Below, one piece after another: positions 9,851 through 21,792 of a DNA stretch of 64,000 nt. The DNA comes from Hexactinellida sp. DTS-2022 (Eukaryota; Porifera; Hexactinellida): the NCBI GenBank assembly GCA_028753945.1, contig JAPNXP010000012.1:5651001-5715000 (forward strand), read 5' to 3'. The translations under genes were made by a program, and so were the position numbers. The first letter of the stretch is position 1. Every line of letters starts with the position of its first letter. Below the pieces are notes generated by a model. That model was not told the origin of the DNA, did not search any database, and was given only the letters and a program-made list of their open reading frames with translations.

Positions 9851-10309
9851 TAGAAACAATAACATAGTATGTATAGCAAAATTACAGTAAATTCTATAAT
9901 TTGTAATCGTCCTTATACGAGGTTGTTATCAAAATATTAGAGAAAATGGCTGTAAATTGGGAAGTGGATAATAAAATAAGAAAGACATAATTCAACAAGT
10001 GGCAAATGTACCTAATGAAAAATTGAATTGCAACTGTATTAGGAATTAGAATCAATACAAATGGCAATGCATTTGGCTGAGCAATAGTATACAATATCAT
10101 TATGGGTGTATTAGAATAAGGTGCTGTTGAAATCTAACCATAACATTTAATTCTGAATATGATATAAGTATGAGCTCTGCTATATTTTATTTGCTTTATA
10201 CTACTTTTACAAACTCTTCAAATAAAAACTTACAGGTAAGTTGGCTCTAAGCCTTGGTGTCTTCCGATGCCTTATTATATAAAAGAGAATACTATTTATG
10301 GGAATCCTT

Positions 10310-10470
10310 ATATAGAGCTGAGCTTTGTAGAGTTCAGATTTTTTCCCATACTAAAAGCCCAGGCTTACTTTCTAAAGGTCAATTTCAAACTCTGGAAAAA
10401 AACTGACCTTTCTCAGTGCATGAATACACATAGTGAAAAACTGAACTCTACAAAGCTCAGCTCTATATAA
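10310..10470. repeat. Hairpin with 28-bp terminal arms
   Basis: The left arm at about 10311-10341 (atatagagctgagctttgta...) and the right arm at about 10438-10468 (...tacaaagctcagctctatat) are perfect inverted repeats over roughly 30 bp. The interior is also partly self-complementary (aaaggtcaattt versus aaactgaccttt). No coding capacity; a fold-back MITE is likely. Confidence 0.7.
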
Positions 10471-10761
10471 GTAATTTCTATTTATTACATATTCCATGCA
10501 CTAAAACTTTCGTTATTTTCCATTCCAATTATCAAATCATGATGAATTTCTCAATACCTAGTACAGTGGATGCCCGTTATAAGCACATCGTCGCGGGAAC
10601 TGCACTTGATGTGCTTTTAACTGTCATGTTCTTATAACCGACATAAACTATATGGCAACCGTTTTCCAACATGGTGTTCTTATAACCAATCGGATTTTTT
10701 GTCATAATATTCGAGAAAAATTATGATAGATATCGTACCATTTGGTCCCAATTTAACAGTA

Positions 10762-10901
10762 CAGTAGATGTCGGATATAAGCACACCGGTTATAAGAACA
10801 CTATGTTGGAAAACGTTTGCCATCTACTCTGTATAATTTATGTCGGTTATAAGCACCATAAGTGCAGTTCCCAACGATGTGCTTATAACCGGCATCCACT
10901 G
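10762..10901. mobile_element. CAGTAGATGTCGG-family MITE
   Basis: Starts cagtagatgtcggatataag and ends cttataaccggcatccactg, flanked by TA. The interior contains the family phrase gttggaaaacg. A neighbouring copy covers about 10564-10690; others are at 8484, 17653-17769, 31166-31278 and near 39697 and 46430. Tc1/pogo-type TA target and termini. Confidence 0.7.
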
Positions 10902-12725
10902 TATTATATCAAACGGTTACTAATAAAGCAATAAATAAATATATATTATTTAATAAATTATTGCTAATGGCTATAACGAACCACAAAATATTTATTTCCC
11001 TATCTATGAATATTGCCCCTATTTTATTTTAAACCCTCGTGTCACAAATTAGGGTTGGCTTGGAAACTAGTAAAATCCCAATTATTTGCTGAAGATAACA
11101 CCCAATGTTATTAACTGTCAGTTCATTCTGTCCCCTAAATATTCAGTTGTATTAGCATCTGGCAACATATATTTATATGGAATCACTTTACTATGTAGGT
11201 CGATAACCACAGTTTGTAGGTATATAATATAATATTACTTAGAACTCTTGGCCTCAATTCAATTTATACATTATCTGCTTTGTGAATCAAACGTGACTCT
11301 TATTGCTGTACTGAGCGGTCTGTTTATTATTTGTTAGTTCTCAATTTATACAGTAAATACCCATTAGCGAAGTAGTAATCTCAATTATCCGAACACATTC
11401 ATTGTTATTTCATATTATCCGAACATGTTTGACCCAACCATTTCGGATAATCGACGTTACTTTGCATAGTTTGGGGGGAATATATATGTACACTAGTATA
11501 TAACTTCTTTATAAGCGGTAATTCGTTATAACAGTAGTTGACTGTAAATACAAACATTATTTTGCGAATTATTAGGTTTTCAATCAGGGCAAAAATTAGA
11601 CCCAGGGGCGGGACGATTTAGATTAGTGTTCCGCAAACTTTTGGAATCTATAGGCCACAATAAATATTGGCAAAAATTATCATAGTGTCACTGTATCACT
11701 TATTTTGGTGGCTTATGCATGCTATAGACTAAATGTTTTATTGTTCAAAAAGGTGGATGATAACCCTAATCAACAAATTACGTATAATATAATGATAGTT
11801 TTCAAATTTTAAATGTGTATTTATCTAATAGATTACCATTCCCCGCCCAAATTGATACACTAGTCTGAATAGTGACGAAAATATTTCATATAAATTCACT
11901 GGTTTACATGGAACTTCAAATCCAAAAGAGATTCTGTAAAACAATTTTTGTCTTTGAATAAATTCTGTGCGGCCACAAGAAGTAATTTGCCGGCAAATTA
12001 GGGGTAGCGGAAAACTGTTTTAGATACTCACATAGGTTCCTAATCTTTCTCATAAAGAAAAATGTGTTTTGCAAAATATTATTAAATAGAATTCCACTGC
12101 TTTTATTGGAAGATAATTTCTGTTTGGAAGTTACAGAATAGAACTGAAACCATGTACAGACACATTACGTGATATCGCTTTCATATTAGGAAATATAACC
12201 CATAAAATATACGATCCCATAAAAGTCAAACATTATTTGATTACTTGCAACTTTAATTTGTATAACTGAAATAATTTCTTATGAAAATCACATAGGTAGG
12301 CTCAGTAATTTTAATAAATACATCTCAGATTGAAATTATAGTTTATTTCAATTCACTTGTAACATATTACTGTCCCCTGGGGTACTATAATTCACTATCC
12401 TTATTTTATGGTTCCCAAATTTTCCAATTATATTTATTCCCCACTTTTGCTTGTTCAAACATTAGCTAGCGCAAAATTTCCGAATATTATACACCCTTTT
12501 AGCCATTTTGTAATTCAAAAGGGACTGTATGTAACACATTGGTTAATTAAGACGAACAAACAGTTCCACAAAATCAGTTCCCTACAATGGCTATTCATTT
12601 GGGATTACTCCAGGTAATATACCGTCCGTTGGTGTTCGTAATAACGAGGTTCTACTTACATACAGAGCCAATTCCTATACAACAGAATATGTCCGTTATA
12701 TAACCGGTTGTACTAAGTAGCTAGA

Positions 12726-15700
12726 ATGACTAGCTTTACTCAGAAGAAGACCACTAAGGTCCGGAAGCACTGGACCCAGAAAGCTCACGAGACCGTGCTC
12801 AGGAGGGACGGGAACGAACAGTTCCACTTCGAGATCGATGGGGGCGCCTCCCAGGGCTTGTTCCCACTGATTTCCAATGCAGACCAGAATAGGGTAAGTT
12901 GTTGTATAGGGAGTAATAGTATTTCAATGGTAATATCTTGTAATATTAGAGTATTGTGTCCTATCAGTTTATAGCTGTAGCATTCGGTCTGTACACCTCG
13001 ATTATTATATCCATGGTTTTAATAAATGGACTATACATCAAAACAAGAGTTATTTAAGGAATGACGGCCGCCAGTTATTACGGTGAATTAATCTTATGAG
13101 TATCTATTATCTAACCGTCGGTGAGAACCCTTAGAACCGACCTAAATGTTATTTTCCGTTTTTTTCAAAAAAAATTTAGGATAATTTTGGTCCACGAAAA
13201 CATAAGCGCCCCGGTGTAAACGCGTTTTAGGGATCCCGTCCCTAAATTGCTAGCGTTTTGGCCCCCTGGGCTTTAAAACACTAGCGATATAGGTACGGGA
13301 AACGCCGGGCGTCCCCAAACGCGCTTACACCGGCGCTTATTCTAAGCAATACGGTATTAACTGAGATACTATTAGCCGTATAACTAGGTACGTACTATAC
13401 CTGACTATAGCTATACCTAACTAGGTACTAACACATATACTACTGTAATTAGGTTCTGTACGAAGTCGGCAAGGTTCTGCCGGGAGAGCTGCTGCTGGAG
13501 GTTAACAGCAAGCGAGTATCGGGCATGACGGCTCGTGACGTCACTGCGCTAATGCGACGCGCCACGGACCCCATCTCTCTCAAAACCGTAAAACAGAGTA
13601 AGCTCCTATCTCCCTATATCCTGTAGTGTAAACTCTTAGTAGGAACACCAGGGGACCGTCATATGTGTTCGTATTACAAGGGGATTAGTATTAATCAATA
13701 GCATTTGTATTAAAAGCTTTGAAGGGGACTGGAATAGTGTTCGTATTATCCGTGTTCGTACTAACGAGGTTCTAAAGAATTCTAACTAACTAGTAACTAT
13801 TACTCAAAATACTTTGCTTTATATAAAGGGATTATGCATAATAATAACTGTCCTATTAACAAATGAGTTTAGTTACCAAATCCTAGCTGTTTGTTAATAA
13901 CTAGATATATTGTATTACATATTAGTTTAAGACCTATTATTATCAGTAATTAGTACATGTTTTGAGTCGCAAAGAGATTTTTAATTCCCCTAACATTTGA
14001 AAAGGTTGAGAACCACTGGTTTACTATTTGTTGTTATTGTTATTTGTGTTTACTCAGACTCTACGATCACAAAGGACCTCAAGATGTACCTGGGCACCAG
14101 ATTCCAGAAGGGCTCCATAGACTACGAAGTGCAGGAATCCATTCGGAAGAATCTCTACCAGAGAACTACACCCTGTGAGTATACACTGTAATATATACAG
14201 TAGCTCTGTTATAGGAACACCAGGGGACCGTCGTAATGTGTTCGTATTAACCGGAGTTCGTATTAACCGGAGTCACTTGCATGCATTTGTATAGGCTAGG
14301 GGAATTAACCTTGTACTCCTTAACCGATATTTCAATTATCCGTGTTCCTATTAACAGAGTCTACTGTATTAATTTCTCTCTAATAGTCACCTGGTATCTA
14401 ATGGACAATTTGTTATTAATAATTAATCTTATATCCGTGGTCCGTTTATTCTGATTAATACAGTGTCTTTCTTATATTATTCCTTAAAAATTGAGGCAAC
14501 GCGATTATAATTTTTTAATTATTATTAGAGGTAATACGGTATTTAAGATTAATTTGATAATAATTATTATATTGTCTATTTATTTACAATCCTATGTCTT
14601 ACATGACTAATAAAAATAAAAATTATTTACAAACTTATTACAAATAGCAAATATCCCAAACTAACATCTAACTCGATGATAACAAAAGCTTATTTCTTAT
14701 CTAACAGATCATAGAGACCTTCTTTAATAACGGTTCCCCCTTGTACCACAGTTATTTCGTGGTATGGGTTAGACGGTTTCTTTGCTAGCTCAGGTTTGTA
14801 GCTCTTATTCTCTTCTCCAAAAGTTTGCTCCTTCTCTACCAACGGTAATTCATCTTTGTCGTTTGACCCATTAACTCCTTGATTCTCACTTTGGTAGGCA
14901 GGGGGGGCATTTATATATACCCCATCTCCAAGCCCACTGGTGTTAGTTCCATATTCATTCTCGGATGTTGACACCTTTTTGTTTACAGCAAAAGTATCGT
15001 ATGTAATCGAGGTTAGAATAGGAACCTCGGATTTTACGGCTAAATTTCCGTATTCATTTTCCTGTAGAGCCTTCTGGAATTCTATTCCTTTCGCTTTTGA
15101 AAAAGTCCCGGTTTTAATTGGTGACATGCATTCGTGTGTTTCCTCAATAGGCAGAACGGCGTTTACTAATGCAATGCCCTGTGAGCCGTATCTGGCTTTT
15201 CTAAGCCTCTCTTTGGTATCTTTAACATTTGACGTATTCTTGCAGAGTATAGTACAGCATAGGATTAACCAGCATACGAATAATACAGTTAGGATTATGC
15301 ATAGAATTGCTAGGATTATTATATAGTTCATTTCCATAGCGGATAAGTCATCGCATTTGTCTGACATTTGTGTTAGTAACTTAGTACCAGTTCTATTTCT
15401 ATTCTGTAATTGGGCTTTTGAGCATATTTATAATCGGAGTAATATGAGACCTTGTGAGTAATGATCATTTTGCTATCCTTAGTTACGAACTAGGTAATAG
15501 GAATGTGTTTCAATTTGTTGACCATTTAATTTTTTATTTGTTAATTGTAAGCAGAATTGATTGATATTAATTTAAGTTTTTTAACGTGACAGATAATATT
15601 TGATGTTATTTAGAAATATACTACATTTGTTAGTATATTGTACTGTTGTATTATTTATTTTCTACCCAAATATAATACAATGCAATGGATTCGAAGTCCT

Positions 15701-18700
15701 TTCATTCAAGGGTTTAATTATATATCGGCCGACACCCTTTCAATCTAAAAACCCGGCTTCGCAAAAGTGAATTTTGGTGTTTTCAAAATGACCTTGCCAG
15801 TGCCTGAAATGACATTATAAAAGGTGTTGACTGAATACAGTTAATTAATTCTATATGTCTGTTCCTATTAAGCGAACTTTAAAACAGATTATTGGAACAC
15901 ATTAGCTTGTAAATACTTATACAATTAACTTGTGTCCCAATTCATGGATCCACTATTTGTGTTTGTTAAGATGTCACTAGGAATACAAAAGGTGCCTAAT
16001 AGCAAGTTGTATTTCAACAACAACACAACAACAAATTATATTGTATTTACAACTGTCAATATAAGATTTTCACACCTGTTATTCTGTATACTATATAACC
16101 TGATTGGTTAATGTGAAATACAGTATAACCTCGTTAGTACAAACACGGTTAATACAATTTCCGGATAAGACGAACAAACAGTTCCACAAAATCAGGTCCC
16201 TACAATGGCTATTCAATGGGTATTACTCCGGTTAATACGAACTCCGGATAAAGCAAACAAATTTTTACCGTCCGTTGGTGTTCGTATTAACGAGGTTCTA
16301 CTGTATATATTTGTTTACTTTAATAATATCAAGTGATTATCTACTCACAAAATAAACAAATATTATTCTCATCAATATATTTCTCTTCCGATTGTTGACA
16401 CCTTGTTATACCCAGATGGTTTTATGTTGCCTCCTGAAAATAAATCAACACCAATTCTTTCAAACTTCTTTTCTTCACTCTTTACTCTTCTTAGCAACAC
16501 AACCCATGCTATGGAATGCGTGCAACAACAACAAGTGATTAAACAGATACAAACACACAGTGTGACATACTGTAACAAATCATGGATTGTAGAATTGTAT
16601 ATACAAACCTCAAATTCCGTGAAATTCCCCATTTTCCAACTATATTTGTGTACAATTTTCTTTCATATAAGAACAAGCCAATGCATATCTATTATGAAAT
16701 TTAATCTGTTATATTTTCTTGTTGTATTTGTAATTCTCGTCTGCTTATTAGCCAAAGCATCTGGTTGCTATGTTGAGTTGAATGGAATGTCTTATCAGCG
16801 TAATTGAAATATGGAAAATGCAACGAAATCATTTGGATAATATTAATATTGAATAACACAGTTGTGGTGTATTTACCGCATAACATATTTTTAATGTTAA
16901 TTATGGAAAAAAACTGCTAATGCAATTCTTCAGTTAAAGATGAGATTTGGAATTCGTGTTATTTGGTTCTATTACCTTGAGAAAGATTGTGGAGAATTTG
17001 AGAATTCATTTCAAACTCTTGTTTGAAATCAGTTGTTTTCTACTCAATGGAGACAGAAATAACAATCAAACTATTTTAGAATTACTTTTATATCAGCTAA
17101 TACCTTTCCTAATGCAATTTCGGGCACAGGCAAGGTATTTTTCCTTTCCGAAATCACCTTTGCGAAGCCGGGTTTATATTGAAAATGTGTTGGCCGATAT
17201 ATAAGTATTCCCAATAATAACGCGTTAAATACCCAGACAAGAAATACGATTTCAACTTATAAGAGACAGTGTTATTGTAAGGAGAGAAGATTAGAAAATC
17301 GTTGAACGCAAATATATTCGATATTATTGTGTTGAGGTGTAAAGTTAGTTATCTCGTTAACGAGAGAATATATGTAGAGTTTATAAAGTATAAACTGTTG
17401 AATTATTAGTCTTCCAAATATCCGTTGTTGATATAAAGTTTGTTTACTTGTTTGTTTACCTTTCTTAGGTACAACTCGGCCCAGAAGAGAAGGTGAGAAA
17501 CATGGCAGAGATTATTATTTTCTTACAAAAGAACAATTTAAGGTATGTCTATTTATCAGTGTTAATAATACTATATTATATGTTTGTATTTTTTTTTGTT
17601 TGCATTACTATTGTATGTATTTGTTGTTGTTTACATTTATTGTTGTATATACAGTGGATGCCGGTTATATGAATATCTTCGGGAACTGCTTATAATGTTC
17701 TTATAATTGGCATACATTTTATAGGGTATATGTTTTCCAGTAGAATGTTGTTATATCCGGCATCTACTGTATTTGTTGTTGTTTACACTTATTGTTGTAT
17801 ATATTTGTTGTTGTTTACATTTACTATAGTATATGTGTTGTTGTTTATATTTACTATTGTATATTTGTTGTTGTTTATATGTGTTGTTATTGTTTACCTA
17901 TGTTGTTTACTTGTTAGATGATGGAAGAGCGAGGGGACCTGCTTGAATCGGGAGTGTTCGACGGACATTTGTACGGAACTCCGAAGCCCCCGGAGAATCC
18001 GGACGATGGACCGATCGCGACGCATGTTATTGGGACCCCAGCCAGGGAGAAAACACAAAATGTTCCTCCGAACAAACTACCCCCAAACATGGTAATTAGC
18101 CTATACAAGCATTAGGGGATATTCAAACGTTATGTAATGCAAAGTCCCGTAAATATGACAACCCCCTCCTATGTCACGCTTTTGACAATTTTGTAATATC
18201 TATTATACATTTTAACGCAGCGATTCCCAACATTTTAGGAGCGCGAAAACTGCCGAAAGTCTTTATAGAGTAATACAAAACTAACCTTTTAGGCGTAAAA
18301 ATTCATACTCTAGTGACCTTACAATTCCAGTCCTGTATACCGTATTTCCCCGAATAAGCGCCGGGTCCATAAAAATGACATTGGTATGACTAAATGTAAA
18401 CACATTAGTTGACCACTGGAGTGTAATCCATTGATTTTGGCAATGCCGGTGAGAACCATTAGACCCGACCTAAATATATTAGTTTTCTGGATTTTTCTAA
18501 AAAATTTCAGGATAAATTTGCAATATTTGGCCACGAAACCCCCCTTATTCAAGCAATACGGTAATACCCTATGTAACCCTGTATAACACTATATATTATT
18601 CCCTGTATACCCTGTATAATTATCACTATATGTATAATCCTGTATACTGTATAACCCTGTATAACCTTATGACCCTATACCTTATACCCTGTAGGTACCC

Positions 18701-21700
18701 ATATAACCCTATATACTGTATAATCCCTATACCCTATACCCCTAGGCCTCCTCTCCTGGACACAGAGCGGTCAGGAGACAGGCTAATCTGCTCAAGAACC
18801 TGGGCCCCCTGCCTCAGAACTGGGAAATAGACTACACACACTCCGGGGAGAAATATTTCATAGAGTGAGTTCCAATCTCCCCTTACGGTTGCTATAGATA
18901 CGTAGCTGGTATGTTATGTGTTCTATTTATAGCCACAATACAGGGTCGACTCATTGGTTGGATCCGAGATTGAGACGCGTAATGAAAATGAACCCTCTGC
19001 ACTGTGAAGATGACGGTGAGTAATTATTGTATTTATAACTGGAACTATTGTGGTATCCATAGTTCCATATTGGTATCTGAATTCTATTGGTGTCAATTAA
19101 GAGATTTCCACCTTTAGTTCATATCACTAGCATACCATTTGCCTGTATACGTTGTCATGTGGTTAATAGTCTAATTTAGTCCATTTAGTTTATAATGCAA
19201 GTTATAATTAGTTTCAGTAGTCTTATTAATATAGGTTGTTTTGTAAATCTAGGTTAAAATGAAGTTTGTTGTTGTTTTGTTTGTGTTGTTGTTATCTGGA
19301 CGGCTGTTTGTTTGTCACCTGTCATTCGGTGAGTGGAGGCGACAACATAATAAGCAATATGGAACTGAAACTGAACTAAGGAAACGCAAAGAAATATATT
19401 ATGAAAACATTATACAAATAAATATGTTAAACGAACTCCACTCAGAAGTGAAATTCGAAATAAACAAATTCGCCGACCTTTCATTGTCCGAGTTTAAGAG
19501 GAAGGTTCTAATGCCCTCACGATTTCCCACAGAATTCCATAAGTCTCCCTATAAGCCTAGTCACGTAGAGATTCCAATCGACTTTGATTGGCGGAGGCAG
19601 AACGCGGTTACCTCGGTTAAGGACCAGGGGACGGTGGGCTCATGCTGGGCCTTCAGCGCAGTGGGAAACTTGGAGGGATTGTGGGCCATTAAGATAGGCG
19701 GGCTGTTATCGCTCAGTTCGGAACAGCTGATCGAGTGTGACGCGTCACAGGACGCGGGGAATTCGCGGGCAGATTGCGGGGTGTTCGGGGGATGGCCGTA
19801 CTTGGCTCTGGGATATGTTGAGCGCGCAGGGGGCATTGAGTCGGTGGGAGATTACCCGTACTGTAGTGGTAACGGGGACTGCTATCCGTGTGTCGCGAGT
19901 GGGTACAATGTGTCGCTATGTGGCCGCCCCCCTGAGTACTGCAATAAGTCGGAATCTTGTTCCGCTAAGATTAATCCGGACAGGTTTGTGTCTGGTCTTA
20001 AGGTGCGGGGGTTTAATGTAATCCCGCGTGACGAGGAAGCGATTCAGTCTTCTCTGCTGTCCCTCGGGCCGCTGTCCGTGTTGATGGACGCTACTTTCCT
20101 ACAATTCTACCGCGCGGGGGTGTGGGACACTCCGTTCTGTAAATCCCACACTCTGGACCACGCGGTTCTATTGGTAGGCTACGGTACGGACAAAGGGCTG
20201 TTTGAAACTAAGCCCTATTGGGTGGTTAAGAATAGCTGGGGGGAAGATTGGGGGGAGGGGGGGTTCTTCAGACTCCTGAGAGGGAAGGACATGTGTGGTG
20301 TTACTCAGGAAGTCGTGTCAGCTGTGCTAGAATAGATGTGTTTGTTATTGTTTGTATATTGTTTGTATATTGTGTATATAGGTAAACATGTATTTATTCT
20401 TATTTTGTTTGTAAGTACGTATATTGTTTGTATATTGTGTATAGGTAACATGTATTTTATTCTTATTTTGTTTGTAAGTATATAGTTCCTGTCATAGGCG
20501 TCGTTGCAGGGGGGGCGGGGGGGGCCTGCCCCCCCCGGAAAAATGTCGGGGGGGCAGCATAGGTCTCGCCCCCCCCCAGATTTCGCATACCTGCCAACCT
20601 ATTTGAGTCATGTCCCTGTACAGGGCTCCAATTTTCCCCTGTACATTGGCCATAATCCATGTACACACCCCAAAAAATCTCTCGCTCGCTGCGCTCGCTA
20701 GTCAAAAGAATTACTATTCACTTACATTGCAAAATTAGTACTTGGAATTGAGAAAGCATTGAATTATATATTGTACAGAGAATCCCTGTACGCTTGAATA
20801 TATATATATAAACGAGTTGTGCCTTTATGTGGTCAATGCAGAATGCATGGCAGAATATACTATCATCACTGTAGACATTTTTAGGCATTATTTGAAACAT
20901 AATTAGTAAATAAAAATCCCTGTACGCCTGTACTGAACCGCCAAAATGTTTAAATCCCTGTACTGTACAGGGAATCCCTGTAGGTTTGGCAAGTATGATT
21001 TCGTCCCCTCAGCTGGCGTTTCTTTTGAAAATTAGTTGAAACAGTGGAGGATAACAGCATTTAATTTGCCAAAATTTCAAGTTTCATTAAGCTTTCTCAG
21101 TAAATTTGCATCTCACTTACGTTATTTATTTACTATTTATGCGTGATTTTTGGGTATTAATTATAAAATAAAATAAATGTCTTATAAATGTTCTCTGGCT
21201 GCCCCCCCCAGATTTTCAGAAAAATTGGAAAGTTCGACGCCTATGGTTCCTGTATTGGATTTCCATTTCATAACACAATTACATTCAGTACTTTAAATAT
21301 AACTAAATCTCTATAAGAAAAATTATTTGGCCCCATGAGTGTTTCGTATAGAGATGTTACACTATTCAAGAAACAATTTATTTACAGTAGACTCTCGTTA
21401 TTACTGACACCAGGGGACCGTATAAATTTGTTCGTATTAACCGAAGTCACTGCATTTGTATAGGCTAGGGAATTAACCTTATAATCCTTAACCAATATTT
21501 CTTTATCCGTGTTCGTATTAACAGAGTCTACTGTATTAATTCGCTCCTATAATTTGCTTTTTTGTCTGGCGACAGGAAAATTATAAATAGAACTCCATTC
21601 CATTGGTCAAGTGAGGCAATAGGCCGAAGCTTGCCATATTAGGAAGACCTGTCTATAAGGTATGTTATATACTAATTCTGTTTGTTATTTAGAACTCCCG

Positions 21701-21758
21701 TTTGGTTGGCAAGTAATTGATGACCCAGGAGTTGGATTATACTATGTGGAGTAAGTTT

Positions 21759-21792
<34 letters not shown>

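Larger units (their letters stand above)
9065..12725. other. 3.7-kb AT-rich region upstream of MAGI, repeats only
   Basis: I find no gene I can support. Content: a hAT-like CAGTGGTTCCCAACC element (about 9760-9850), a dispersed repeat at about 10120-10265 that recurs inverted at about 44276-44425, a hairpin at 10310-10470, two CAGTAGATG-type MITEs (10564-10690 and 10762-10901), a decayed element around 11350-11550, and a truncated TACGAAC-type MITE ending near 12660 just before the MAGI start. The remainder is featureless AT-rich DNA. Confidence 0.55.
15711..17213. repeat. Inverted repeat pair (about 115 bp arms) enclosing a small gene
   Basis: Arm 15718-15830 and arm 17098-17208 are inverted copies, roughly 75-80 percent alike by eye. 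Shared words include ttatatatcggcc, cccggcttcgcaaa and ccttgcc. Between them lie the membrane-protein ORF at 16372-16632 and a TA-flanked MITE at about 16124-16304. Either a roughly 1.5-kb mobile element with long terminal inverted repeats or two chance inverted insertions of one repeat. Confidence 0.6.

Noticed and set aside
20463..20705. 80-aa Gly/Pro-rich ORFs on both strands
   Set aside because: Lie within a hAT-like element with G and C runs; no transposase motif.
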